This document shows positions 42,791 to 52,177 of a DNA stretch of 64,000 bases, piece by piece (position 1 is the stretch's first letter; each line of letters starts with the position of its first letter). The notes beneath the pieces are model-generated. The model ran no database searches and was not told the DNA's origin. It saw only the letters and a list, made by a program, of their open reading frames with translations. The DNA lies in the NCBI GenBank assembly GCA_021791895.1, contig JAJYVS010000008.1, positions 17,973-81,972 on the forward strand, given 5' to 3'. Made by a program: the position numbers and the translations under genes. This DNA comes from Actinomycetes bacterium. Lineage in GTDB: Bacteria > Actinomycetota > Acidimicrobiia > Acidimicrobiales > RAAP-2.

Positions 42791-43360
42791 TCAGTTGCCG
42801 GCGCAGCGGACAAAACGCGTCAACGCCCCGAGGCAGCGTCGGGTGATGGCGAGCTGCATCGCCCGACCCACTGGAGCGACCACCCAGGGCAAGGCGCCGG
42901 CCGGTCGCGAAAAGGCGGTGATCACGAAGAAGGTGCCCTCGTTACGGCGCTCGACCACGAAGGCCTCCTCGCCGCGCTCTGGGTGCCCCGGCAGCGTGCC
43001 GTAGACGAACCCGAACCGGTCGGCCTCCTCGACGACCGAGACCACCCGGCAGGGGGCGACGATCTCGGCCGGTCCGAACGCCAGGTGGGCCAGGAAGGTG
43101 GCGCCCTCGAGCAGCGGTTGGCCGGGCGGGAAGACGTGGATGTCCGCCCCCTCGTGCGGCACCCAGCGGCGGAGGCCGGTGACGGCCCGATCGAACGCTT
43201 CCGGCCCGCCGAGCCGCAGGTCGTGGCGGTCGTGGCGATAGCCGGACGGGAGATCGCCGCCGAGGGTCGCGCCGCGCTCGGGATAGGAGAGCTCCTCCTT
43301 GTTCGCCTCGCCGAGGAGCGCATCGAGCGTCGCCGCCGAGGGATGGCCGAGGACGAGCAT
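42791..43360 (-). CDS. DUF1990 family protein
   Basis: 189 residues with the DUF1990 pattern: LGEANKEELSYPERGAT, RYHDRHDLRLG-like region, VPHEGADIHVFPPGQPLLEG and a C-terminal SRPAGALPWVVAPVGRAMQ. SRPBCC-like fold of unknown ligand. GGAAGG sits six bases before ATG 43360. Converges on the nitroreductase gene. Confidence 0.85.
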   Translation of the reverse strand: MLVLGHPSAATLDALLGEANKEELSYPERGATLGGDLPSGYRHDRHDLRLGGPEAFDRAVTGLRRWVPHEGADIHVFPPGQPLLEGATFLAHLAFGPAEIVAPCRVVSVVEEADRFGFVYGTLPGHPERGEEAFVVERRNEGTFFVITAFSRPAGALPWVVAPVGRAMQLAITRRCLGALTRFVRCAGN

Positions 43361-43372
43361 TTTGCCTTCCTA

Positions 43373-43407
43373 TCACCCGCCGTCAGGGGCCTGTCACCCG
43401 CAGTCAG
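43373..43407. repeat. 14-base direct repeat, 21-base period, upstream of DUF1990
   Basis: TCACCCGCCGTCAG (43373-43386) and TCACCCGCAGTCAG (43394-43407) differ at one base and are exactly 21 bases apart, two helical turns. They lie 13-47 bases before the DUF1990 start, an operator-like position. Confidence 0.55.
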
Positions 43408-43509
43408 CAGGGTGAGGCGACGAGGCCTCCCGCTTTGCGGCGCGCCGAGGGCTCGATCACGGCCACGACGAGCTGGCGCCGGTCCGGGTACCTGGCTTCG
43501 GGACCGCGC

Positions 43510-44226
43510 TCAGTGCTTCACGCCGACCACGACCGCCGCCTCGGCGACGATCGGGGTGACCGACAGATCGGAGAACCCGGCGGCCTCGAAGTACTGCTGC
43601 CAGCGCTCGATCGTGACCGGACGCTCGCCGAGGCGGAGCGAGAACCGAACAATGCCCTTCACGATCCGCCACCACCCAGCCGGGCCCCGACGAAGGAACA
43701 CCATGACCTTGGAGGCGATGATCGAGCGGTCCCGGGCACTCGCTCCCCGGCCGAACATCATGTCCCCGACCACGAAACGCCCCCCCGGCCGGAGCCAGCG
43801 ATGGGCCATCTTCACCAGTCTCTGCTTGTCGGCGTCGAGCAGGTGGTGGAGCGTGTAGTTGGTCACCACCAGGTCGACGGTCTCGGGTCCGAGATCGAGC
43901 TGCTCGATCGGGGACACGATGCCCGAGATCCCCTCGAGCCCCTCCTGGGTCGCCTTGGCCGTCAGGGTGCGGATCATCTCAGGGCTGAGGTCGACCGCAG
44001 TGACCTCGGCCCCCGATCGGGCCAATGGCAGGCTGAGCTGCCCGGTCCCGCAGCCGAGATCGACCACCACGGTGCCCGGACCGGCCGAAGCCGTGCGCAG
44101 CACGGCTTCGATCACCGACTCGAGCCCGAGTGACCCCTCCTTCTCCCAGGACTCGGCCCGGCGGTCCCAGAGCCGACGCTGGAGACGGTCGGTGGCCGCG
44201 GTGCGAACGGAGGAGAGCGTGCTCAA
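43510..44226 (-). CDS. Class I SAM-dependent methyltransferase
   Basis: 238 residues from TTG 44226, which has GAGGGGGC eight bases upstream; the 27-residue extension to 44307 is Arg-rich. SAM-binding motif VVVDLGCGTGQLSLPLA, acidic loop VTAVDLSPEM and post-motif LVVTNYTLHHLL. The C-terminal region with a hydrophobic, basic segment (RRGPAGWWRIVKGIVRFS) suggests membrane proximity. Substrate unknown. Confidence 0.87.
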   Translation of the reverse strand: MSTLSSVRTAATDRLQRRLWDRRAESWEKEGSLGLESVIEAVLRTASAGPGTVVVDLGCGTGQLSLPLARSGAEVTAVDLSPEMIRTLTAKATQEGLEGISGIVSPIEQLDLGPETVDLVVTNYTLHHLLDADKQRLVKMAHRWLRPGGRFVVGDMMFGRGASARDRSIIASKVMVFLRRGPAGWWRIVKGIVRFSLRLGERPVTIERWQQYFEAAGFSDLSVTPIVAEAAVVVGVKH

Positions 44227-44414
44227 GACCGAAGCCCCCTCACCGCACCGGCCCCCGGGTGAGCGCTCCGCCGCCCGGTGCACTCGGCTCTCGGCGCGGC
44301 GCGGCACACGTCTGCACTCCAGGCATTATCCCCCGGCACCCTGACGGCCACATGAAGACCCTCGAGCCCCTGGTTCTGGTCCAGGGCGCGCCGTGCGGGG
44401 GGTCCGTTCGTGGC

Positions 44415-44420
44415 TACGCT
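44415..44420 (+). promoter_or_regulatory. TACGCT -10 box before a leaderless hydrolase gene
   Basis: TACGCT ends nine bases before ATG 44430. No ribosome site is present. Confidence 0.4.
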
Positions 44421-44429
44421 CCCCGCCAG

Positions 44430-45479
44430 ATGTACCGGCCATCCCACCGGCGTGCCCGCCGGCGCAACTCGGTTGTCCTGGTCGTCATGGTCCTGGCAGG
44501 CATCGGGCTGGGCCTGGGACTCAGTGTCTGGGCCCAAGGGGGCTCCACGCCGCCCCCGACCACCTCGGCTCCCCCCACCACGCCCCCACCCACCACGACC
44601 ACGACCGAGGCGACCCCAAGCGTCCCGGGCGCCTACCGGGTCGGCACGACCAGCATCACCGTGGTCGAGTCGTCGACCCGGAGCCTCCCGACCGGCGTGT
44701 GGTACCCGAGCGCGACGGGCACCGGGGGGTCGCTCCACGGCGCGCACTTCCCGCTCCTCGTCTTCTCCCAGGGCTACGACCTCTCGGTCTCGGCCTATGC
44801 CGACCTGATCACGGCATGGGCCTCGGCCGGCTACGTGGTCGTGGCCCCGACCTACCCCGACACCGCGCCGACGTCGCCCACCCTCAACGAGTCCGACATC
44901 GTCAACCACCCCGGGGACCTGAAGAGCGTGATCACCACGGTCCTCCAACTGGCCGGCCAGGCGGGCTCGGTCCTCGCGGCGGTGAACACCGGGGAGATCG
45001 GCCTCGTGGGTCACTCCGACGGCGGCGACGTGAGCCTGACCGTCGCCGAGAACTCGGCGTACCAGGACCCCCGGGTCAAGGCGGTCGCGGTGTTGTCGGG
45101 AGCCGAGCTGGCCAGCTTCGGGGGGACCTACTTCGGCGGGGCCACCGTCCCGTTGCTGGCGGTGCAGGGGTCGGCCGACACGATCAACCCACCGGGCTGC
45201 AGCGTGCAGTTCTACACGCAAGCGCCCGAGCCCAAGTACTACCTCGACCTGCTGGGCGCCCAGCACGAGCCGCCGTACACGGTGGCCGGGTCACCGGCCG
45301 AGCAGGTCGTGGCCCGGGTCACCACCGAGTTCTTCGACGCCGAGCTGGCCGGGAACAAGACCGCAGCCAGCGCGATGGCGACCGCCGGCAACCAAGCCGG
45401 GGTCTCGCAGTTCTACCCCGGGACCCCGCCACCGGTGGCCACCGGGTGCCCGGGCGCGCCGGGCGGCGGGGCCTACTAG
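44430..45479 (+). CDS. Secreted or membrane-anchored alpha/beta hydrolase
   Basis: 349 residues: basic N-terminus, one membrane helix (VVLVVMVLAGIGLGLGLSVW), a Pro/Thr-rich stalk, then an alpha/beta hydrolase domain with nucleophile elbow GLVGHSDGG and late acid/His regions (VQGSADTINP, GAQHEP). It resembles dienelactone-hydrolase/chlorophyllase-type or PAF-acetylhydrolase-type enzymes acting outside the membrane. ATG 44430 chosen because the helix follows directly. Substrate unknown. Its stop overlaps the stop of the convergent amidohydrolase. Confidence 0.8.
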   Translation: MYRPSHRRARRRNSVVLVVMVLAGIGLGLGLSVWAQGGSTPPPTTSAPPTTPPPTTTTTEATPSVPGAYRVGTTSITVVESSTRSLPTGVWYPSATGTGGSLHGAHFPLLVFSQGYDLSVSAYADLITAWASAGYVVVAPTYPDTAPTSPTLNESDIVNHPGDLKSVITTVLQLAGQAGSVLAAVNTGEIGLVGHSDGGDVSLTVAENSAYQDPRVKAVAVLSGAELASFGGTYFGGATVPLLAVQGSADTINPPGCSVQFYTQAPEPKYYLDLLGAQHEPPYTVAGSPAEQVVARVTTEFFDAELAGNKTAASAMATAGNQAGVSQFYPGTPPPVATGCPGAPGGGAY

Positions 45480-46654
45480 GAACCCGGCGGCCGCTCCGCC
45501 CCGTCGGCGGGCGGGTCGGGCACGTGGGGGAAGAGCTCCTGGAACGCCCCGATCCGGATGCGGCGGCTGACCGACTCCTCCAGGCCGTCGAAGAGCTCGT
45601 GGAGGGTCTTCTGGGTGTGCCCGAAGGTGCCCTCGAAGTGGGGGTAGTCGCTCCCCCAGCAGACGTTGCGCCATCCCATGGCCCAGTTGGCGGCCGGAGC
45701 ACTGACGTCGTGCTGGAACGACGCGTAGACCTGCTCGTAGAGGAAGGCGCTCGGCAACCGGGAGAGCTTCGGCCGGACCGCCGCCCCGTGCTGGCGGTAG
45801 GCCTCGTCCATGCGGTCGGCCAGGAGCGGCCCCCAAGTGGCGCCCCCTTCGGAGACGAGCACTCGCAGCTCGGGATGCCGATCGAGGGCCCCCGAGGCGA
45901 TCAACTTGGTGACGGCCCGCTGCCCGCCGTAGGTGGTCTCGACGTAGTTGAGCACGGCGCCGCCCCGACCGTGGTAGGAGACCCCGATCCGCTCGGTCGG
46001 GATCTTCGGCTCGGTGCCGATGTGGAACCCGATCACCATCCCGGTCTCGGCGAACGCGGCCCACATCGGATCCCACTCCTCGTCGTGCCAGTCGGGGCGC
46101 CCGAACGGCGGGAGAGTCGGGAGGAACCCGCACCGGAAGCCGTCGCTGGCGGACCGACGGATCTCGGCGACTGCGTCGTCGATGTCGAGCAGGGGGATGG
46201 CCGCCGTGCAGACAAAACGCGGCGAGTGGCTTTGGAAGGCGAGCGCCCAGTCGTTGAGGGCCCGTGCCCCCTCCCGCATCACCTCGGGGGTCCGGAGGTT
46301 GAAGGCCCAAATCCCGAGGGAGGGGTAGCAGACCTCGGCCCAGATACCCTCTGTGTCGAGGTCCTCCAGACGTCGCGCCGGGTCGTTGCCGCCCCGCACC
46401 CGCTCGATGAACTCCGCCTCGGTGGCGCCCTCGGGTCGGGCGCTCAGGCTGGTCCCCCGGCCCGGGCGGGGCACCTCCCGGGTGAACGCCTGCCCGTCGA
46501 CGTAGATGGTCTCGGTGGCGCCGTCATCGCTCCGGACGCTGCGGGGCATGCGCGCCCGCACCTCCTCGGGCAAGCGGTCGAAGAGTCCAGGCGGCTCGAG
46601 AAGGTGTGAGTCCCCCGAGTTGGCCCAGAGCTTCTTCTCGGTGGCTGAGCCCAT
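45476..46654 (-). CDS. Amidohydrolase family protein (amidohydro_2, ACMSD-like)
   Basis: 392 residues from ATG 46654 with GGAGG upstream. WANSGDSHLLEP gives the first metal-type motif, with GMVIGFHIGTEPK, LVSEGGATWGPLLADRMDEA and a terminal WGSDYPHFEGTFG carrying the catalytic Asp. This is the ACMSD/4-oxalmesaconate-hydratase-like branch common in actinobacterial catabolism of aromatic or sterol-derived acids. Substrate unknown. Confidence 0.87.
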   Translation of the reverse strand: MGSATEKKLWANSGDSHLLEPPGLFDRLPEEVRARMPRSVRSDDGATETIYVDGQAFTREVPRPGRGTSLSARPEGATEAEFIERVRGGNDPARRLEDLDTEGIWAEVCYPSLGIWAFNLRTPEVMREGARALNDWALAFQSHSPRFVCTAAIPLLDIDDAVAEIRRSASDGFRCGFLPTLPPFGRPDWHDEEWDPMWAAFAETGMVIGFHIGTEPKIPTERIGVSYHGRGGAVLNYVETTYGGQRAVTKLIASGALDRHPELRVLVSEGGATWGPLLADRMDEAYRQHGAAVRPKLSRLPSAFLYEQVYASFQHDVSAPAANWAMGWRNVCWGSDYPHFEGTFGHTQKTLHELFDGLEESVSRRIRIGAFQELFPHVPDPPADGAERPPGS

Positions 46655-46731
46655 GGCGACCTCCGGAACCGTCCCACCCGTCCTCACGCGATGTTCCCAC
46701 AAGCAGGCAGAAGCGGCCGGCAAGCCGAGGC

Positions 46732-47065
46732 TCAGGGCTTCACGGCCTCGAGGTAGAGGCGGGTGGTGGCCTCATGTCCATGGGGGGCCGGGATTCGGCT
46801 CCGGTCACGACCAGCCCGCAGACCCGAGCGCCGACGCGAGCTCCTCGATCCCGAACAAGGTGGCGACAAAGGGCACCCGCTCGCCCACGAACTTGCCCAC
46901 CTGGCCCGGCCCACAACCGAGATCAACGACGGGTCCACAGGTGGCGTCGGCGAACGCCACCAGCAGCTCCCGGTCCTTGGGCTTCACGTCCAACTCCTCG
47001 ACGAAGCGCTCCTCGTAGCGATCGGCCACCGAGTCGCAGGAAGCACCAAGGGCATGCCAGGCCAT
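46732..47065 (-). pseudogene. Methyltransferase remnant with internal deletion
   Basis: From 47065: DSVADRYEERFVEELDVKPKD, then GPVVDLGCGPGQVGKFVG (SAM motif I), then loss of homology. A second frame keeps only the C-terminal EATTRLYLEAVKP end before a stop at 46732. Roughly the middle half of a ~210-residue methyltransferase is missing. Confidence 0.65.
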
Positions 47066-47162
47066 CCGATCGCCTCCCTCACGCGGGCCGTTGCCGAGTC
47101 ACCCGGGTTCACCAACGTCGGCGGCGGTATGGGTCGGTTCGACCGTGCGGTGGCCACGAGCG

Positions 47163-47547
47163 ATGCCGGCGCCGAGATGGCGCCCGAGCGCAGAAGAGCT
47201 CGAGGCCCTGCGGCAACTGGCCCGGAGCGACGCGCCGACGGAGCGCCGGTTGGCGGCGAAGAACCTATGCACCTGCCAGGGCAGAGCAACGACGACCCGG
47301 TGGGTGACACCCAGCTGCGCGGGTTCGAGGACCCCGGTCCAGGTGAGCGTCGAGACGCCCTCCATGACCGACAGCACCGCCCCGCGACCGGGTTTCGACC
47401 GTGGTCGCGGCCCTGGAGAGGCACTGGAACGATCCGGATCCCTGGCTGCGACGCGGCATCCGCAAGACGCTCGCCCACTACCGGCGTTCTCGGACCTTGA
47501 GCGACGCGCCCGGCGTCCCTCTTGGACACCGGACACGACGTGGCTAG
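47163..47547 (+). pseudogene. Frameshifted HEAT-repeat protein
   Basis: Three frames rebuild one small HEAT-repeat protein: PSAEELEALRQLARSDAPTE and RRLAAKNLC, then QSNDDPVGDTQLRGFEDPGP, then VVAALERHWNDPDPWLRRGI, ending with a TAG at 47545. Intact actinobacterial homologues are ~120 residues. At least two frameshifts are needed, so the gene is dead or the bases are wrong. Confidence 0.6.
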
Positions 47548-48746
47548 TCGGCGGTCGTGTCGCCCCCCGCCACCGCCACCGCGGTCTCGGCCATCACCCG
47601 GGCCGCCACCGCCAGGGCCCGCTCGTCGATGGCGAAGCGGGGGCTGTGGTGCGTGCCGCTGCTGCCATCGGCCAGCGCCGCACCCACGAAGAAGTAACAG
47701 CCCGGGAGGCGGTTCAGGAATTCGCTCACGTCGTCGCTCGGAGTGACCGGCGGCAGGGCGAGGACCCCTGTCGCACCGAGCACCCGCCTGGCCACCGCCT
47801 GGGTGACGGCGGTCACTGATGGGTCGTTGACCACTGCCGGGGCGCTGCCCAGCACCTGGAACTCGACCTCCACGCCGTGCTGGTCACCGAGGCGCCGGCA
47901 CAGCGAACCGAGCCGGGCGAGGGCCTCGGCGCACTGTTGGGGGGTGAAGGTCCGGAGCGTCCCCCAGAGGGTCGCCCGGTCGGGCACCACGTTCGGCGCG
48001 CTGCCCGCCACCACCTTGCCGGCAGTACACATGCAGGGCACCTGTTCGAAGTCCATGCCAGCCACCGCGGAGCCAAGATCCAAGACCGCCTGGCCGATAG
48101 CCACGACCACGTCGCCGCCGGATCGGGCGATCGCCCCGTGCCCGCCCGGTCCCGAGACCGTGATGGCAAAGACGTGGACCTCGGCCATGGTCACTCCGGG
48201 GCGGATCCCCACCATGCCGACCGGGGCGAGAGAGGTGACGTGGTGTCCGATCACGGCACCGCCTTCGGTGCCGTCGAGCACCCCGGCGTCGAGCATCGAG
48301 CTGGCCCCACCGAGGAGCTCTTCTGCTGGCTGGAACACGAAGAGGTAGCTGCCGGCCAAGTCCTCGGCCCGCTCGGCGAGCACCCTCGCCACACCGAGCA
48401 GCGCCGCGGTGTGCGCGTCGTGGCCGCAGGCGTGCATCCGTCCGGCCATTTCCGAGGCGAAGGGGAGATCGACACCCTCGGTCACGGGCAGCGCGTCGAT
48501 GTCTGCCCGCAGGACGACCGGCCGGCCCGGTCGACCGCCGGTCAAGGCGAAGGCAGCTCCGGTCGGTGTGCGCAACGGGCGCTCGTCGAGACCGAGCGAG
48601 CCGAGACGCTGCTTGATGAGCGAGGTGGTCTCGACTTCCTCGAACCCGAGCTCGGGACGGCGATGAAGCAGGCGACGGGTGTCAATCATCTCGTCGAATG
48701 CCGCGTCCACCAGGGCACCGAGGGACAAGGAGGGCTCGCTCACCAC
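47544..48746 (-). CDS. M20-family amidohydrolase (aminoacylase/IAA-amino-acid hydrolase-like)
   Basis: 400 residues: LLHRRPELGFEEVET, metal motif VVLRADIDALPV, MHACGHDAHTAALLG, QPAEELLGGASSML and a terminal GTHHSPRF. This is the bacterial M20D pattern (metal-dependent hydrolysis of N-acyl amino acids or peptide-like amides). A dimerisation domain with SGPGGHGAI lies in the middle. Start GTG 48746, with GTG 48743 also possible. Confidence 0.92.
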   Translation of the reverse strand: MVSEPSLSLGALVDAAFDEMIDTRRLLHRRPELGFEEVETTSLIKQRLGSLGLDERPLRTPTGAAFALTGGRPGRPVVLRADIDALPVTEGVDLPFASEMAGRMHACGHDAHTAALLGVARVLAERAEDLAGSYLFVFQPAEELLGGASSMLDAGVLDGTEGGAVIGHHVTSLAPVGMVGIRPGVTMAEVHVFAITVSGPGGHGAIARSGGDVVVAIGQAVLDLGSAVAGMDFEQVPCMCTAGKVVAGSAPNVVPDRATLWGTLRTFTPQQCAEALARLGSLCRRLGDQHGVEVEFQVLGSAPAVVNDPSVTAVTQAVARRVLGATGVLALPPVTPSDDVSEFLNRLPGCYFFVGAALADGSSGTHHSPRFAIDERALAVAARVMAETAVAVAGGDTTAD

Positions 48747-48795
48747 TCGAAGACCCTACCGGGTCGCCGACAAGGCAACGGGTCCTCGGGTCGGT

Positions 48796-49479
48796 TCAGC
48801 GGGCCTCGAGCACCGATCGAAGTCGGGCGATCTCGTTGCTGACGAGCGCGTCGACCCCCGCATCGAGCACTCGGTGCATCTCGGCCTCGTCGTCCACCGT
48901 CCAGGTGGAGACCCGACGGCCGGCCTGGTGGGCGGCGTCGACACGCTCCGGTGTGACCAGCCAGAATGCCGGGTTCCAGTACTCGGCCTTGAGTGCGTCG
49001 AGCAGGTCGAGAGGAACGGGAGCGTCGGCACCCCAACTCAGGCCGATCCGGGACTCGGGCGCGAGCACCCGAAGCAGGCGCAAGGCGTCGGCGTTGCCTG
49101 TCACGAAGAGGGACCGGTCCATGGCCGTCGCCGCGCGGACCACCTCGATCGCACCCTCGACGACGTCGGCAGTCGTGAAGTCGACCATGAGCGGAACCTC
49201 GATGGTTTTGACAACCTGGGCGAGCGTCGGAATCCGCATATCGCCCGTGCCGACCTGGACCAGGTCAACCAGGTCGAGCTCGGCGACCGGCCGGTCGATG
49301 CCCCAGAGCCGCTCGAGCGTGGGGTCGTGGAGCACGACGATCTCCCCGTCCCGAGTGACCCGCAGGTCGAGTTCGACCATGTCCGCACCCGCGGCCACCG
49401 CGCCTTCGAACGCGGCCAGGGTGTTCTCCCGGTGGTGCACCGGGTCACCCCGATGGGCGATGGCGATCGGCAAGCCCAC
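48796..49479 (-). CDS. Glycerophosphodiester phosphodiesterase
   Basis: 227 residues: IAHRGDPVHHRENTLAAFEG, ADMVELDLRVTRDGEIVVLH (catalytic His/Glu/Asp set) and late RVSTWTVDDEAEM. It hydrolyses glycerophosphodiesters from lipids or teichoic-like polymers. GTG 49479 is preferred because homology begins there; the ORF-track start (TTG 49581) is unlikely. Ends 50 bases before the M20 gene start, so the two may be co-transcribed. Confidence 0.9.
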   Translation of the reverse strand: MGLPIAIAHRGDPVHHRENTLAAFEGAVAAGADMVELDLRVTRDGEIVVLHDPTLERLWGIDRPVAELDLVDLVQVGTGDMRIPTLAQVVKTIEVPLMVDFTTADVVEGAIEVVRAATAMDRSLFVTGNADALRLLRVLAPESRIGLSWGADAPVPLDLLDALKAEYWNPAFWLVTPERVDAAHQAGRRVSTWTVDDEAEMHRVLDAGVDALVSNEIARLRSVLEAR

Positions 49480-49649
49480 ATCAGACCGCGGGTGCGGGCC
49501 CTTCGCCAGTCCCCGGCCACCCCCAGGATCGCATGATCGACCTCCGCAGCCCGACTCGGCTCGGTCGAGGGCGTCGGTCAAGAATGGGTGGCCCGCTGAA
49601 CCCGACGCCGATCCTGGAGCTCCGGCTGTAGTGCCGCGCCCAAGGATCT

Positions 49650-49899
49650 CCTCACCGTTGCGGTGGACCGGGGTCCGGGCAGCAACATGACCGCGTACGT
49701 CAGCTGGAACCGGGCAACCGAGGTCGACTCCTGGCGAGTTCTTGCCGGTCAGAACGCCGGATCACTCGTTCCGGTCGCCACCTCACGGCGCCAAGGCTTC
49801 GAGACGGCGTTCAACGTGCCGTCTCGACCCGCGGTCGCCGTGCGTGCCCTCGACCGCATCGGTCACGTCCTCGCCACCACCAAGGTGAGGTCCACCTAG
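49650..49899 (+). pseudogene. C-terminal fragment of an arylsulfotransferase-like protein
   Basis: MTAYVSWNRATEVDSWRVLA, then VATSRRQGFETAF and AVRALDRIGHVLATTKV match the end of actinobacterial arylsulfotransferase (ASST) proteins. No start or catalytic part remains. Similarity judged by eye. Confidence 0.5.
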
Positions 49900-50047
49900 C
49901 CGACACCACCCTGCGGGTCCGTCGTGTCACCCGCACCTAAATGAGCACGTCCCTCGGCGGCGCGCCGAGGCCGGGCCAATTGCTCGGCGTCCACCCCGGG
50001 GTCCGGTGGGGTCCAGCTAGCGTCCCGGCCGTGCACACGGGGCACCC

Positions 50048-52066
50048 GTGATCTCGGAACGGTCGTGGGGTCGGGTGGGAGTCCGTCGTGCACAGGACGG
50101 CGACAGCGGGACTGCGGACACCTCGCAGGCGCTCGGCCTCGCCCTCACCGGCGCCTACGTGCTCCTCGGCCTCCAGCTGGTCGGGATGCTCTGTCTCAGC
50201 TGGTTCGTCTACCACCGGTGGTCCAACACCTGGGATTACGCGATCCGCTACCAGGGCTGGTGGGGGATCGCCCACGGGAACCTGGACCCGTTCAGCTCGG
50301 TGGCCAACCGGTTCTTCTTGCAGGACCACTTCGCCCTCATCAACTGGCCCCTCGCCGTGCTCTCCAGACTGTGGCCCCACGGGCTCTGGCCCCTGTGGAT
50401 CCAAGACCTCATGGTGGCCGCCGCCGAAGTGGGTGCGCTGCGCATCGTGACCGACTCTTTCGAGGGCGGACGATGGAGCCGTCTGTTGCCCGGGTGGAGC
50501 GCCGTGTGCCTGGTGACCGTGATGCTGGTGGCCAACCCGTTCATCTACGAGTCGGTCGGGTTCGACTTCCACTACCAGAGCGTCGGCGCGGCCTGCTTCG
50601 CCCTCCTCGCCTGGCGCGAGCTGATGGCGGGTTCTCGGGCCGGCCTCGTCGTCTTCTCGGTCCTGTGCCTCGCCTGTGGCGACATCGCCGCGACGTACCT
50701 GATCGCCCTCGGGGTGAGCGCCATGTTGGCCGGTCGAGCCACACGCCGGCAGGGGGCGGTGATGACAACGGGCGGCTTCTTTTGGATGGCCCTTGTCATC
50801 GCGCTCGGCGGCAACCGGGGGTCGAGCCTTTTCACCCACTACGGCTACCTGGCCGGGGCGGCACCCGGGGCGGCCGTGTCGATCGGGGCGGTCCTCAAGG
50901 GAGCATTCGGCGATCCCGGTCGCTGGCTGGCTCATCTGTGGTCGGATCGGGTCGACCTCTTCGCCTACGCCGGCAGCGCCGGGTTGATCGGGCTGTTCAG
51001 CCCGTGGGGGGTGCTGCCCATCCTCGTGCTGACCGAGAACGGCCTCGCCGCCGGGAGGGGGGTCGCGGCGACCGCCTACGAGAGCTTCGGCGCGGTCATC
51101 TTCCTCATCCCGTCGAGCGTGCTGGTGCTCGGCCGCTTCGCCCGCCGCCTCGAGGTGACCGCGCCGTCCCGGGCGAACCCGAAATGTTGGCGATCGGCGC
51201 TGTCTTCGGCCTTGGCCAGCGTCCTCGGGCTCTACGCGCTCGGATGGGGCGTGCTCTGGGTTCCCCGGGTCCCCGGGCGCTGGGTCCAGGTGAGCGCCGC
51301 CACCGCGTCCACCCTCGACCGGGTGAAGCAGATGATCCCCGGCACCTCCGAGGTGGTCGCCTCCCAAGGGATCATCGGTCGATTCGCCGACCGACGGTGG
51401 CTCTATCGCCTCTCCCACGGCACGACGGTCGCGCTCGAGACCCCCGAAACGTTCTTCGTCATCGTCCCGGAGGCGGGCATCGAGCTCACCACGATCCAGG
51501 AGTGCGAGGACCTCATCGGCCAGCTCCGCGGTCCACTCGGTGGGCTGCTCCTCCTTCACGCCGACGGAGTCTGGTTGCTCGAGCTGCACCGCGGGCCCGC
51601 GCTTCGTTCGGTCAGCGTGACGTCGCGCCCGATGACCCTGCCCGCCTGGATCGGCCAGACCGCCACCGGCCGCGTGATCCGCCAGGGGCCGGTTCCGAGC
51701 TGGCACGTTGCCCAGGTGTCCTCGAAGCCCGGTCGCCTCCTCTTCGGGATCGCCTGGGATGCCCGGCCCGGGTCCTACGCCCTCGCGACCAGCATCTCGA
51801 ATCGGTCCGGTGTGCAGATCGAGGTCCGGGACACCTCGAATGGACGAGTCCTCGCCCGCCGGCGAGTCGGTCCGGGCCCGTTGCGCTCGGTGACCACCGA
51901 CCTCACCGTCCCCCCGGACCGAAACGACCGCCCCTACGGCGGAGTGATCCCGTTCCGCTTCTCCCCCGCCCACCCCGACCCGGGCCAACGCCTCGAGCTA
52001 GTCATCCGCTCCCCGGGGACTGGAGCCGTCTCGATCTACCGTGCGGCGCTCCGACCCGACCGCTGA
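50048..52066 (+). CDS. DUF2079 multi-pass membrane protein
   Basis: 672 residues with about ten membrane segments in the first ~440, starting at a GTG. Conserved DUF2079 pattern: TWDYAIRYQGWWGIAHGNLD, FFLQDHFALINWPLAVL and GFDFHYQSVGAACFALLAW. The family is related to GT-C type glycosyltransferases and carries a C-terminal soluble domain (~550-672). It leads the envelope-glycan cluster ahead of two mannosyltransferase genes. Activity unproven. Confidence 0.82.
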   Translation: MISERSWGRVGVRRAQDGDSGTADTSQALGLALTGAYVLLGLQLVGMLCLSWFVYHRWSNTWDYAIRYQGWWGIAHGNLDPFSSVANRFFLQDHFALINWPLAVLSRLWPHGLWPLWIQDLMVAAAEVGALRIVTDSFEGGRWSRLLPGWSAVCLVTVMLVANPFIYESVGFDFHYQSVGAACFALLAWRELMAGSRAGLVVFSVLCLACGDIAATYLIALGVSAMLAGRATRRQGAVMTTGGFFWMALVIALGGNRGSSLFTHYGYLAGAAPGAAVSIGAVLKGAFGDPGRWLAHLWSDRVDLFAYAGSAGLIGLFSPWGVLPILVLTENGLAAGRGVAATAYESFGAVIFLIPSSVLVLGRFARRLEVTAPSRANPKCWRSALSSALASVLGLYALGWGVLWVPRVPGRWVQVSAATASTLDRVKQMIPGTSEVVASQGIIGRFADRRWLYRLSHGTTVALETPETFFVIVPEAGIELTTIQECEDLIGQLRGPLGGLLLLHADGVWLLELHRGPALRSVSVTSRPMTLPAWIGQTATGRVIRQGPVPSWHVAQVSSKPGRLLFGIAWDARPGSYALATSISNRSGVQIEVRDTSNGRVLARRRVGPGPLRSVTTDLTVPPDRNDRPYGGVIPFRFSPAHPDPGQRLELVIRSPGTGAVSIYRAALRPDR

Positions 52067-52177
52067 GCGGACCCGCGGCGCCGAACCCCCGGCTGGTGTC
52101 GGCACGGCACCCGCCCACGCTCGACCCCCGAGCCCTCCGAGCCGGCGCGATCGTGGGCTCGAACTCCGACCCGGTGT

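Noticed and set aside
44130-44429. Extended N-terminus of the alpha/beta hydrolase ORF
   Set aside because: Overlaps the divergent methyltransferase start region and precedes the membrane helix by implausible sequence.
49937-51988. 683-residue minus-strand ORF opposite DUF2079
   Set aside because: Highly charged His/Glu/Asp/Pro composition with no family pattern; it is the antisense shadow of the DUF2079 gene.
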